A stretch of DNA of 64,000 nt from Nodosilinea sp. FACHB-141 (GCF_014696135.1 NZ_JACJPP010000018.1:186001-250000); one strand, 5' to 3'. Counted from the first letter of the stretch, positions 25,374 through 34,266 are shown. Made by a program: numbers and translations. Notes: generated by a model not told the origin, from the sequence alone.

Positions 25374-27890
25374 ATGACTGTATCCGACCGGGTGATCTTT
25401 TTGCAGGAACGCACACCCCTCAGCGTGCTGCCCGAGCCTACTTTAGAGCCCCTCGCCCAAGCACTCCAGACCATCACCCTCACCGCCGGAGAGACCGTCG
25501 TTGAAGCGGACCAACCACCCCAGGGTCTCTACATTCTCTGGGAGGGCAAGCTCGGCACCGAGGCCACCCTCGGCGGTGCCAGCTTCTTGCCTGGCGCGGT
25601 GTTGAACTTGGAACCGCTGCTACTGGACCAGCCCGTTGAGCGAACCATTCAAACCCTCTGCGACAGCACCCTCTGGTTTATCGATCGCGACCAGTTTCAG
25701 GCCCTAGTGCAGCAGTACCCCGACATCTTGCAAACCTTTACCCGGCAGCTGGTGGATGTAGTCAAGCGGCTGTCGTCTGAGGCTGAGCTAGAGCAAGAGC
25801 GCCAGGCTATCCTGCGCCCCTACCTGGTGGCCAAGGCCCGACGGGGGGTGATTGGCCGCAGCCGCTACGCCACTCGGCTGCGGGCTCAGCTGCGCGAAGC
25901 GGCGGGCGATCGCAAATCGGTGCTCATCTTTGGCGAGCCGGGGCTAGAGAAAGACAACCTGGCAGCGCTGATTCACTTTGGCTCTAAGCAGCGGCAGCTG
26001 CCAATTATCAAGGTCAACTGCGGCCAGCTCCAGGCCAACGGGGCCGATCTGTTTGGCCGGGCGGGGGGGCGCATGGGGCTATTGGCGGCTCTGGGCCCAG
26101 GCACCCTGGTGCTCAACAACCCCAGAGAACTGGGGGCTGAGCTAGCGGAGGCGATCGCCGAGCTCATAGAGACCGGCCAATATCGCCCCGTCAGCCGCGA
26201 TGGCGAAATTGTCCCACCGGTCACCGCCGAAGCCCGCATTATTTTGCTGGCGGAACAAGCCGTGCCAGTTTTGGACGATGTGGTCGGCGAAACCATCAAG
26301 GTGCCCCCTCTACGGGTGCGCAAGGCTGACATCGAAGATTGGGTCAACTACTACCTATCACTGATCAGCCGCCGACGCAGCACCGGGCGGCTGACACTCA
26401 CCCCGGAGGCCGTCCGCCGCCTTCAGTCCTACGACTTCCCCGACAATCTGCGCGAGCTAGGGAATCTAGTGGAGCGGGCGGCGGCTCAGCTCTCGGGCGG
26501 CGGTCTGATCACCGAAGAGATCATCTGGCCCGCCCAGAGCAAAAAGAAACAGCTGCGGCTCAACCTGCTTAACCGCTACCCCGATCTGCGGCGGTTCTTG
26601 CGCAGCCCCTGGTGGCCCGATCGCATCAACTACGGCATTACCCTTACCCTGTTTGCCGTCGTCATCGCCGTACTCTGGTTTGGCCCTCAGCAGCGCCACG
26701 AGAATGTAGCCTTAACCGTGTTTTGGGCCTGGTGGTGGCCCCTGGTGCTGCTGAGCTTCCCCTTTGTGGGGCGGCTGTGGTGCGCCGTGTGCCCCTTTAT
26801 GATTTACGGCGAAGTCACCCAATGGATTTCACAAAAGCTGTTCCCCGGCAGGCTCAAACGCTGGCCCCGCGAGGCGGCCGAGCACTGGGGGGGCTGGTTT
26901 CTCTTTAGCCTATTCACCCTCATTCTGGTGTGGGAAGAGGTGTGGCACCTAGAGGATGCGGCCTACCTTTCTGCCTGCCTACTGCTGCTGATTACCGCCG
27001 GGGCGATGATCTTCTCGGCCCTGTTTGAACGGCGGTTTTGGTGCCGCTATCTGTGCCCCATCGGTGGCATGAACGGCATGTTCGCCAAACTCTCGATGAC
27101 TGAGCTGCGGGCACAGCAGGGCACCTGCTCGGCAGAGTGCACCACCTACCAGTGCTACAAGGGCGGTCCCCAAAAAGGGGAAGGCCAAGAAACCAACGGC
27201 TGCCCCCTCTACTCGCACCCGGCCCAGCTCGAAGACAACCGCGACTGCGTACTCTGCATGACCTGCCTCAAGGCCTGCCCCCACCGCTCGGTCGAGCTAA
27301 ACCTGCGGCCCCCCGGCATTGAGCTGTGGACGACGCACCGACCCCGCGCGTCTGAGGTGGCGTTGATGTTTCTGCTGCTGGGGGCGGTGTACCTGCATCG
27401 CCTGCCCGAGCTACAGACCCAGTTGGGTATTCAGCTGCCGATCGACACTGTCATTGGGCACAGCCTGGTGGCCTTTGGCGTGCTGGCGCTGCCCGCCCTG
27501 CTACCCCTCAGCGTCGAAGGCGCACACTGGCTCTGGCGCAAAACCCAGGGGCTGCCCCGGCGACCGGCGGTGAGGCTGGCCTACGGCTATCTACCCCTGG
27601 TGTGGGCAGCCAACCTGGCCCACTATCTGCGCCTAGGTCTAGGGGAAGGTGGGCGCATTTTGCCCGTGTCTTTAGCCACCTTTGGCGCCTCGGGGGTCAA
27701 TCTGCCGGTTTGGGTGGCCCACCCCGCAGTGGTAGCTTTTCTCCAGGGCGTAACGCTCCTGTTGGGCATGGCGCTGTCGGTTTGGCTGACAGTCAAAATC
27801 TGTCGCCAGTCTGGCCCCCAGCGGTGGATTCAGCACACCTGCACCGGGCTACTAGGGCTAAGCCTATGGTGGCTAATTCCAGGATTTTAA
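25374..27890 (+). CDS. Three-part fusion: cyclic-nucleotide-binding-like domain, degenerate sigma-54-activator AAA+ domain, NosR/NapH-type Fe-S membrane protein
   Basis: Residues about 10-135 form a cNMP-binding-like beta roll. About 155-385 match the AAA+ domain of sigma-54 activators (IGRSRYATRL, VKVNCGQL-like, VPPLRVRKADIEDW, FPDNLRELGNLVERA), but the Walker A site reads GEPGLEKD instead of GXXGTGKE, Walker B reads LVLNNP instead of LFLDEI, and the GAFTGA loop is missing. Residues about 415-838 are a multi-pass NosR/NapH-like protein with WCAVCP (C470, C473), WCRYLCP (C557, C561) and the ferredoxin motif CVLCMTCLKACP (C625-C635), with extra Cys at 585, 589, 594 and 610. The protein could couple signal binding to membrane electron transfer; the AAA+ part cannot act as an ATPase in the usual way. 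Cyanobacteria generally lack sigma-54, so it is probably not a transcription activator. Confidence 0.82.
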   Translation: MTVSDRVIFLQERTPLSVLPEPTLEPLAQALQTITLTAGETVVEADQPPQGLYILWEGKLGTEATLGGASFLPGAVLNLEPLLLDQPVERTIQTLCDSTLWFIDRDQFQALVQQYPDILQTFTRQLVDVVKRLSSEAELEQERQAILRPYLVAKARRGVIGRSRYATRLRAQLREAAGDRKSVLIFGEPGLEKDNLAALIHFGSKQRQLPIIKVNCGQLQANGADLFGRAGGRMGLLAALGPGTLVLNNPRELGAELAEAIAELIETGQYRPVSRDGEIVPPVTAEARIILLAEQAVPVLDDVVGETIKVPPLRVRKADIEDWVNYYLSLISRRRSTGRLTLTPEAVRRLQSYDFPDNLRELGNLVERAAAQLSGGGLITEEIIWPAQSKKKQLRLNLLNRYPDLRRFLRSPWWPDRINYGITLTLFAVVIAVLWFGPQQRHENVALTVFWAWWWPLVLLSFPFVGRLWCAVCPFMIYGEVTQWISQKLFPGRLKRWPREAAEHWGGWFLFSLFTLILVWEEVWHLEDAAYLSACLLLLITAGAMIFSALFERRFWCRYLCPIGGMNGMFAKLSMTELRAQQGTCSAECTTYQCYKGGPQKGEGQETNGCPLYSHPAQLEDNRDCVLCMTCLKACPHRSVELNLRPPGIELWTTHRPRASEVALMFLLLGAVYLHRLPELQTQLGIQLPIDTVIGHSLVAFGVLALPALLPLSVEGAHWLWRKTQGLPRRPAVRLAYGYLPLVWAANLAHYLRLGLGEGGRILPVSLATFGASGVNLPVWVAHPAVVAFLQGVTLLLGMALSVWLTVKICRQSGPQRWIQHTCTGLLGLSLWWLIPGF

Positions 27891-28019
27891 GTAGATTAAG
27901 TTAGGGCTGTAGCCCCGGTCGAGTTGGTCGCACCCGCCATGTAAAGTTCAGTGTAGAATCCCTTCTAGGTAGTGCCACCCACAGTCACCCCCTGGTCAAG
28001 CCTGGTAGGGTACTGCTAA

Positions 28020-28058
28020 CTCAGCACACGCATCTATAAACCTCAGCACACGCTCTAT
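28020..28058. repeat. Direct repeat pair upstream of the coiled-coil gene
   Basis: CTCAGCACACGC followed by TCTATA occurs twice, at about 28020-28037 and 28042-28058, one helical turn pair apart (22 bases from start to start). The second copy leads into CTATAGCG. It lies about 75-110 bp before the coiled-coil gene and may be a regulator-binding pair or promoter duplication. Confidence 0.35.
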
Positions 28059-28131
28059 AGCGCTCGTCCGTCTGTCGGTCGGTCCCTCCAGGTCGTCACC
28101 TTGCCCCGAGTTCCTCTTCATCGGTTTCGCC

Positions 28132-28989
28132 ATGTTCCAGGAAAGTTCGCTGGACTTCAAGCTGGTTCAGCGCGTCTGTTTGTTGCAGCAGGCCCTTGAC
28201 CAAGCTAAAGAGTCTATAGAAGAGATGCAGGAGCAGGTGGAGAACCACCAGATGCTCCAGGCCCACCTTGCCCAGACCGAAGAATATTCAAACGTTCAGC
28301 AAAAAATTATTGTCAACCTTAAGCAGCAGCTGGATGCCAAAGACGAGTGGCAACATCAGGTGTTTGAACAGCTGTTGGTGGGGGTTAAAGGGCTAGTAGT
28401 TGATCAGCAGCTTGAGCTAGAGCGGCTGCGGGTGCGCATTCACCAGGGCCAAGCCGAGGTACAAGACTACCTGGTGCGGCTGAAGAACTATTACCAGAGT
28501 TTGGCCATGGGCCGCGCCCCCGGCCAAGACCTAGATTTGAACTCTGAGGTGATGATCGCGCGATCGCTCACGGTCAGCTTGAGCAGCCAGCTCCAGGCGG
28601 CCCAGCAGCACGTTCAGCACCTCGACAACACCCTCACCCGCCATCAGGTAACCCTGGCCCGCATGCAGGCCTACGCCAAAGGCGATAGTCAGAGCATGGG
28701 CGAGCCCATCGAACCGTCTAGCGACCCCCTCGCCTTACCCCCAACAGCCGAGGCATTGGACGACGACCCCATTGCCCTCAAAACCATAGTTGAAGCCCAG
28801 CGGCAGAAAATTGCCGAGCTGAATAACCAGCTCGGCCAGCAGTTTCACCAGCAAACCAGCCTCAAGTACCGCTGCCAAGAGATCGCCGCCGAACGCGACG
28901 GCCTGAGGCAGCAAGCCACCGCCCTCAAACTGGAAAACGAAGCGCTACAGGAACAGCTCTGGCACCAGAATTTGGATAGCGTGGGGTGA
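28132..28989 (+). CDS. Coiled-coil protein of unknown function
   Basis: A 285-residue soluble protein that is almost completely helical. Heptad patterns are clear at about residues 10-70 (ALDQAKESIEEMQEQVENHQML), 75-125 and 215-285, with a Pro/Asp-rich break near 187-210. No Cys-based motif, signal peptide or membrane segment. The type, a cytoplasmic Gln-rich coiled coil beside recN, is common in cyanobacteria, but I cannot name a family. It converges with recN 57 bp downstream. Confidence 0.7.
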   Translation: MFQESSLDFKLVQRVCLLQQALDQAKESIEEMQEQVENHQMLQAHLAQTEEYSNVQQKIIVNLKQQLDAKDEWQHQVFEQLLVGVKGLVVDQQLELERLRVRIHQGQAEVQDYLVRLKNYYQSLAMGRAPGQDLDLNSEVMIARSLTVSLSSQLQAAQQHVQHLDNTLTRHQVTLARMQAYAKGDSQSMGEPIEPSSDPLALPPTAEALDDDPIALKTIVEAQRQKIAELNNQLGQQFHQQTSLKYRCQEIAAERDGLRQQATALKLENEALQEQLWHQNLDSVG

Positions 28990-29046
28990 ACAGGGTATAA
29001 GGGTGCAGGGTTTTGGGTGTAGGGTCTACGTTACCCCTGCTGGCGG

Positions 29047-30777
29047 CTACAGTTTTTCGCGGATGCTATCGGCCTGAGACAACAGCGCCTCAGCAAAGGA
29101 GAGGGATTGCTGGTGCGACTCGCCCCCGGCTAGCTGGGCCAGCTCTTCGCGGCGATCGCTCAGCGACAGCGGCAGCACCCGCACCACCGTGCGCTCTGCC
29201 TCCCCCGCTTTGGCTCCCTTGGCCAAGGCAGCTTCCACCACCTGCTTACCGACTCGAAAGTGGGCATCGGCCAGGGCCGCCACCATGGGCTGGTGGGTGA
29301 CGCAGAGCACCTGGTGCTGGCGACCGAGTTGGTAGAGTTTTTCGGCGATCGCCTGGGCCACCCGGCCTGACACCCCCACATCGATTTCGTCAAAGACCAG
29401 CGTGCCCACTGGGTCTACCTGGGAAAAGCAGGCCTTCAGCGCCAGCAGAAAGCGGCTCATCTCACCGCCCGAGGCGGTCTCGGCCAGGGGTTGCAGGGGT
29501 TCGCCTGGGTTGGGGCTAAACAAAAACCGAATGCCGTCGGCCCCATTGGCGGTGGCGGTGATGGGCTTGAGCTCGACTTCGAACTGCACTCGATCCATGG
29601 CCAGGGGTTTGAGTTCGTCGACTAGGCGGGTCTCTAGCTTCTGGGCTACGCCCTGGCGCAGCTGGGTCAGTTTGGCGCAGGCCTCTGTCAAGGCGGTCTG
29701 GGTCTTCTCGACCTCGGCCTCCAAAGCTTCGATGGATTGGCCTTCGCCCGAAAGTTCGGCCAGCGCTTGGTTGACCTCGTCGCGGTAGGCGACCAGCTCG
29801 GGCAGGGTGCGGCTAAAGCGGCGGCACAGGGCCTTGAGCTGGCGCATGCGTTCTTCCACTTCTTCGAGCCGATCGGGGTCGGCCTCGACGCTGGCTCCGT
29901 AGGCGTTGATGGCGCGCCCGGCTTCTTCGATTTGGGTGAGGGCTTCGCTGACCATGCCCAATATCGAGGTAATGGCTGGGTCGTAGCGCTCCATGTCAAT
30001 CAAGATGGCCTCGGCTTTGCCCAGCAGGTCGGCGCAGGCGCTCTCCCCGGCATCGCTTTCGTAGAGAATTTGGTAGGCGGCGTAGCTGTTTTGCTGCAGG
30101 TCAACGCTGTGGTTGAGGCGATCGTGCTCTTGGGCGAGGTTTTCGAGTTCTTGGGGGTCGTCGAGCTGGGCTTGCTCTAGGTCTTGGCGGTGCATGCGCA
30201 GCAGATCGAGCTGGTCGCGGCGCTGCTGGTCGGCCTTGCGGCGAGTGTCTAGGCGTTTTTTGGCTTGGGCGGCTGCGTCGTAGGCGGTGGCGACTCGCTG
30301 GCGCTGGGTCACCAGGGGGGCACCGCCAAAGCCATCGAGCCACTCTCGCTGGCGATCGCCCGAGCCCAGCAGCACGGTTTGCCCTTGGGCGGTGATTTCG
30401 ACCAGCTTTTGCCGCAGCCCCTCGAGCTGGGGCCGGGTGGCGGGGCTGCCGTTGAGAAATGAGCGGCTGCGCAGGGTTTTGCCCAGGGTCAGCTCGCGCC
30501 GCAGCACGAGGGCACCGTCGGCGGCGGGGAATTCCTGTTCGGCTAGCCAGGTGTGGATTTCTTTGGGGACATCAAAGGAGGCTTCTACTAGAGCCTTTTG
30601 GCTGCCCGATCGCACTAGTCGCTGGTTGGCCTTGCCCCCCAGTGCGGCATCGATGGCGTCGAGAATGATCGATTTGCCCGCTCCGGTTTCGCCCGTGAGC
30701 ACGTTTAGCCCGGCCTCGAGCCGCAGATCGAGATGATCGATCAGGGCAAAGTTCTCGATGTGCAGGGCGGTTAGCAT
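29047..30777 (-). CDS. recN: DNA repair protein RecN
   Basis: A 576-residue SMC-like ATPase that acts early in repair of double-strand breaks. The N-terminal half carries MLTALHIENFALIDHLDLRL and Walker A GETGAGKS near residue 30. A long coiled coil (about 155-365) follows. The C-terminal half has the signature ASGGEMSRFLLALK, Walker B TLVFDEIDVGVSG and the D-loop. The length matches the family. Cytoplasmic, nucleoid-associated. It is a single gene on the minus strand; the 386-bp region upstream holds REP palindromes. Confidence 0.93.
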   Translation of the reverse strand: MLTALHIENFALIDHLDLRLEAGLNVLTGETGAGKSIILDAIDAALGGKANQRLVRSGSQKALVEASFDVPKEIHTWLAEQEFPAADGALVLRRELTLGKTLRSRSFLNGSPATRPQLEGLRQKLVEITAQGQTVLLGSGDRQREWLDGFGGAPLVTQRQRVATAYDAAAQAKKRLDTRRKADQQRRDQLDLLRMHRQDLEQAQLDDPQELENLAQEHDRLNHSVDLQQNSYAAYQILYESDAGESACADLLGKAEAILIDMERYDPAITSILGMVSEALTQIEEAGRAINAYGASVEADPDRLEEVEERMRQLKALCRRFSRTLPELVAYRDEVNQALAELSGEGQSIEALEAEVEKTQTALTEACAKLTQLRQGVAQKLETRLVDELKPLAMDRVQFEVELKPITATANGADGIRFLFSPNPGEPLQPLAETASGGEMSRFLLALKACFSQVDPVGTLVFDEIDVGVSGRVAQAIAEKLYQLGRQHQVLCVTHQPMVAALADAHFRVGKQVVEAALAKGAKAGEAERTVVRVLPLSLSDRREELAQLAGGESHQQSLSFAEALLSQADSIREKL

Positions 30778-30900
30778 AGGGTCGTTAGCATAGGGGCAAT
30801 GAGCTAGTACTCACGTATTTTAATTGGAACCACTGTCGATACGCCTCTGAATGTGGGGAAGTAGGGTGGCTGCTGCTTAGATTGAGGCTTTCGTCATATC

Positions 30901-30930
30901 GTAGGGTGCATTCGCGTAGCAATGCACCAT
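30901..30930. repeat. REP palindrome, GTAG-headed
   Basis: A 30-bp element headed GTAG with 8-bp arms GGTGCATT and AATGCACC. It matches the two copies that bracket the RAYT gene (33388-33417 and 34115-34144) at 28 of 30 positions. The 5' GTAG foot is the hallmark of REPs recognised by RAYT transposases. Confidence 0.7.
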
Positions 30931-30970
30931 AGAGAGGCAGAGTTAGAAGGAGTAGCTCAATATTATGAGT

Positions 30971-31040
30971 GATGCATTGCGGCCCGAAGGCAGAATCTGT
31001 GAGGCTTTGCGCGGATTTGTAGGCCGGGAATGCACCCTAC
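30971..31040. repeat. REP-like pair with GGCC stem, CTAC-ended
   Basis: GATGCATTGCGGCC at 30971-30984 and its near-complement GGCCGGGAATGCACC at 31022-31036, then CTAC, form an imperfect palindrome of 70 bp. It uses the same TGCATT/AATGCA core as the REP at 30901, read from the other strand, and looks like a REPIN-type pair. The rest of the gap 30778-31163 has no gene. Confidence 0.5.
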
Positions 31041-31163
31041 GCGTGGAGCACCCGCCGTTCGTTCTTAATAGCTGCCTTACGAGTGGAGCCCAATATGGTT
31101 ACAGCAGGACTATTTGAAAGGAATTGAGATATTACTTAAGTACTGCTTCTTAGAGCTGATGCA

Positions 31164-33299
31164 ATGACGGGAATCGAAATCGCTACCACGACTGCCATTA
31201 CTGCTGCTGCTTCTGGATTAACCAAAATTGCGATTGATGTTTTTAGAGATACCAGTGGTGGTTTTCTTGAGCATCTGAGGGGTGGCATGGATGAACGAAC
31301 TCGGACGTTCATTTTTCAAGCACTGCAAAAATACGTTGAGAGTTATCGGTATCGCCAATGCCAATTGAAGGTTTTAGGAATGCGTCAGCCGGTCGATCTA
31401 GAGGAGGTATACACATCGGTTCGATTGCTGAATACCCAAGACATCAAGGAGTTAGAGTCCATTGAGGCGCTAGAAAAAGCCTACCGAGAGCAAGGGCGAC
31501 GGGCATCGAGTGACTCCGAGAAAAAAGCAAAGCCTGGAATCGAGCTGGCTCGGGAAAAACAGTATTTGATGGTATTAGGCAGTCCAGGCGCAGGAAAATC
31601 GACCTTCTTACGGAAAATAGGTTTGGAAGCACTCAAAGGGAATAAAGGCGATTTGAGACATCGCTGCATTCCAGTTTTTATAGAACTCAAGCGATTAACT
31701 GAGTCAACTATCGACATTAAAAAGCTGATTGTGCAGGAATTTCAAACCTGTAGCTTCCCTAAAGCAGAAGAATTTACCAACCGTGCCCTCAAACAGGGAC
31801 GACTGCTTATTCTATTTGATGGCTTAGACGAAGTACCGACGGATAATCTCAACAACGCAATTCGCACAATTCAAGACTTTGTAGATCAATACAAAGCCAA
31901 CCGCTTCATTGCCTCCTGCCGCACTGCTGCCTATCGTACCAGTTTTAGGCAGTTTACTGATGTGGCTATGGCCAACTTTGATAACGCTCAGATGGAGCAG
32001 TTTATTACTAACTGGTTTAGCAACCCAGAAGACAAGCGAACTAACAAAGCCCAGACTTGCTGGGAGGTACTAGAACAACCCGAAAACCAAGCAGCCAAAG
32101 AGCTAGCCCAAACCCCTTTGTTGCTAACATTTCTGTGTTTGGTCTATGGACGGGCGCAGCGTTTCCCCGAAAACCGAGCCCAGCTCTATGGCAAAGCCCT
32201 GAGAATTTTACTAGAGGAGTGGGCTGCTGAGAAAGCCATTATGCAACGTGATATTTATGATGGGTTAAGCACAGAATTAGAAGAAGTAATGCTCGCTGAG
32301 ATTGCTTGCAAAGCGTTTATAAAAGATCAATTCTTCTTTAGTCGTCGAGAACTTGTAGCTGGAATCAAAACCTTTCTAGCCAGCAACTTAAATGCACCAC
32401 AACATTTGGATGGCGAGGCAGTATTAAATGCTATAGCCATTCAGCAGGGAGTTTTTATAGAACGAGCGGATGATGCTTATACGTTTTCTCATCTAACCCT
32501 GCAAGAATATCTGGTAGCTCAATATATAGTTGATCATCAGCGCACCTTGGAGCTTGTTACTAAGCACATGTTTGATAATCGATGGCGCGAGGTGTTTTTA
32601 CTTGTGCCAGGCTTAATGCGTGGTGGATCGAATGACTTACTCCTTCAAATTGAAGCGGAGGCATCAGCTCAACTCAATATTCCAGAGCTTCAAGCTTTCC
32701 TAGATTGGTCTAAACAGGCAACAGACGGTTCATCGGGAAGATTTAAGCCAGCAGCAAAGCGGGTTTTGGCAATTTACATTGCCCTTGCCCTTGCCCTTGC
32801 TCATTCCCAGTCCGACAGTAATTTCGGTATCGCTATTACCCATTCCCAACTCGATGCTGCTCGCAACTTAGCACGAGCACTTGATCCTCAGCTTGCCCAA
32901 TCCTATGCGCTTAATCGTGCTCGAGATCTTTACCGTGCAAAGGCTCTTGCACCCGATTTGACCATTGATCTTGCCTTGTCCCTAGATAAACTTAAAATCT
33001 TCAAATTTGCAAACTTTACAGACTTGATAGCAAAAGTCTCTGCTTCTGAATCTGACTCTAAGGATGAAAGCCAGTCTCACAAGATATTCGGTGAACCAGT
33101 AAATTGTATCTTAAAAATTTGGTGGGATACACTTCAAATCGATCCTACTTCACTCATACTCAAGGACAAAGAATTGAGAGCCTTAGAGAATTATTTTTAC
33201 GCCAATGAATTAATGGTGAAGTGTAAAGAAGCCGCTGTGCGGGTGACGCCAGAACTTTGGGCAGAGATTGAAGAACGAATGGTAACAGTAAGGGAATAA
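31164..33299 (+). CDS. NACHT-domain NTPase (NLR-like)
   Basis: A 711-residue STAND ATPase. An N-terminal helical region (1-130) precedes the NACHT module: Walker A GSPGAGKST at residues 139-147, Walker B LLILFDGLDEV at 214-224 with the DGLDE hallmark, sensor SCRTAAYR at 251-258, and a winged-helix segment ending YTFSHLTLQEYLVAQYI near 435. The C-terminal part (about 540-620) contains Ala/Leu/Asp/Arg-rich helical repeats (ALALALAHSQ, ARNLARALDPQLAQS) without a known effector domain. All NTP-binding residues are present. Bacterial NACHT proteins of this form are known or suspected anti-phage sensors; that role is inferred here. The gene is AT-richer than its neighbours and sits among REP elements, which supports acquisition. 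Confidence 0.85.
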   Translation: MTGIEIATTTAITAAASGLTKIAIDVFRDTSGGFLEHLRGGMDERTRTFIFQALQKYVESYRYRQCQLKVLGMRQPVDLEEVYTSVRLLNTQDIKELESIEALEKAYREQGRRASSDSEKKAKPGIELAREKQYLMVLGSPGAGKSTFLRKIGLEALKGNKGDLRHRCIPVFIELKRLTESTIDIKKLIVQEFQTCSFPKAEEFTNRALKQGRLLILFDGLDEVPTDNLNNAIRTIQDFVDQYKANRFIASCRTAAYRTSFRQFTDVAMANFDNAQMEQFITNWFSNPEDKRTNKAQTCWEVLEQPENQAAKELAQTPLLLTFLCLVYGRAQRFPENRAQLYGKALRILLEEWAAEKAIMQRDIYDGLSTELEEVMLAEIACKAFIKDQFFFSRRELVAGIKTFLASNLNAPQHLDGEAVLNAIAIQQGVFIERADDAYTFSHLTLQEYLVAQYIVDHQRTLELVTKHMFDNRWREVFLLVPGLMRGGSNDLLLQIEAEASAQLNIPELQAFLDWSKQATDGSSGRFKPAAKRVLAIYIALALALAHSQSDSNFGIAITHSQLDAARNLARALDPQLAQSYALNRARDLYRAKALAPDLTIDLALSLDKLKIFKFANFTDLIAKVSASESDSKDESQSHKIFGEPVNCILKIWWDTLQIDPTSLILKDKELRALENYFYANELMVKCKEAAVRVTPELWAEIEERMVTVRE

Positions 33300-33387
33300 T
33301 ATTAATCGCGATAGGTTAAATCAACTCAAGCTAGAGTAAGGAGTTTTCATATAAATAATAGTTAACTTGCCACCAGTACGATCGCCC

Positions 33388-33417
33388 GTAGGGTGCATTC
33401 GCGCAGCAATGCACCAC
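33388..33417 (+). repeat. REP palindrome, left end of the RAYT unit
   Basis: A 30-bp GTAG-headed REP that is the exact reverse complement of 34115-34144. Together the two bracket the RAYT gene as perfect terminal inverted repeats of a 757-bp unit. The arms within each copy are GGTGCATT and AATGCACC around an 8-base loop. Confidence 0.75.
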
Positions 33418-33447
33418 TCCTCAGGCAACACCGAACACCCATCATCT

Positions 33448-33933
33448 CTATTCCCACGAATATCGATGCACACTCGAATACGCCCAATCCCTTGGGCTCT
33501 TCACCAACCCATGCTTTACAGGATTGAAATGAACGTACTCACAATGGTTAACAAAATCTCGCTCATCCCGAATAGCATGCTCCCAATAGCGCCGCTGCCA
33601 TAAATTCCCCTCCCTCCGCCGTTCCCCTGATGCGCTTTTCTCCAACGGCAGCGCCAGATCCTTGGCGCAGGCTTTCGTCACCATGAGCTTGATCAATCGC
33701 CAGCGTTTGGCATAGTCGGCATCGGTTTCTGGCAGCGTCAAAATGCAGTGAAAATGATCAGGCAACAGCACAAAGGCGTCGATCGCGAAGGGGTGTTTTC
33801 GGCGTACGGCAATGATGGCTTCTCGCAGGGCTTGTCGGCCAAGCTCAGTGCAAAGCCAGGGGTGGCGCTGATAGGTAACGTGAGTAAAAAAATAGCTACC
33901 GCCAGATCGGTATAGGCGTCGGTAATTGGGCAT
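33448..33933 (-). CDS. RAYT: REP-associated tyrosine transposase
   Basis: A 161-residue Y1/HUH single-strand transposase of the TnpA_REP type. YRRLYRSGGSYFFTHVTYQR opens the fold, the HUH motif is LPDHFHCILTLP, and the C-terminal segment has NLWQRRYWEHAIRDERDF and the RAYT-type ending YVHFNPVKHGLVKSPRDWAYSS. The nucleophilic Tyr is most likely in the RRYWEH helix region. ATG at 33933 is preferred over the upstream frame to 34029. RAYTs move or maintain REP elements; this one sits between two inverted copies of its probable substrate. Confidence 0.85.
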   Translation of the reverse strand: MPNYRRLYRSGGSYFFTHVTYQRHPWLCTELGRQALREAIIAVRRKHPFAIDAFVLLPDHFHCILTLPETDADYAKRWRLIKLMVTKACAKDLALPLEKSASGERRREGNLWQRRYWEHAIRDERDFVNHCEYVHFNPVKHGLVKSPRDWAYSSVHRYSWE

Positions 33934-34114
33934 TAACGTGAGGCGAAGAATTTTGCTTAGGGTGCCCGCGTTGTGGTCGGGATCTTGGGCGGGGGCGGGT
34001 TGTGTATTACTTCGGAGGCGATGTCGCACCTCAGCGCAATGGGCATTATCGGAGGCGATCGCACCAAATTTGGGCGGTTTTGTCTGCGGGGGAGATTGGT
34101 GGGTGGCGGGAGTG

Positions 34115-34144
34115 GTGGTGCATTGCTGCGCGAATGCACCCTAC
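34115..34144 (-). repeat. REP palindrome, right end of the RAYT unit
   Basis: Exact reverse complement of 33388-33417, so the GTAG foot lies on the minus strand at its right end. It lies 180 bp upstream of the RAYT start, within a 668-bp gap (33934-34601) that has no convincing gene. Confidence 0.75.
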
Positions 34145-34204
34145 TCAATAAAAAATCAGGTCTTTGGGCAAAGTTTGATTTATCTTACGATCGCATAGGT
34201 AAAA

Positions 34205-34225
34205 GGTGGGCGATGCCCACCCTAC
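34205..34225 (-). repeat. Second REP type, GTAG-headed
   Basis: GGTGGGCGATGCCCACC is an 8-bp-arm palindrome followed by CTAC, so on the minus strand it too starts with GTAG. It differs in sequence from the 30-bp REP but keeps the same foot, suggesting a second REP class recognised by the same or a related RAYT. Confidence 0.5.
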
Positions 34226-34266
34226 AGGTTGATACCCAGGCAGAGCATGAGCACCAGCCACGCGAA

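Noticed and set aside
25256-25504. Plus-strand 82-codon frame before the fusion gene
   Set aside because: Runs into the fusion gene in the wrong frame with His/Arg/Pro-rich low-quality composition.
29737-30180. Plus-strand frame opposite recN
   Set aside because: Antisense shadow of a well-identified gene, with no motif.
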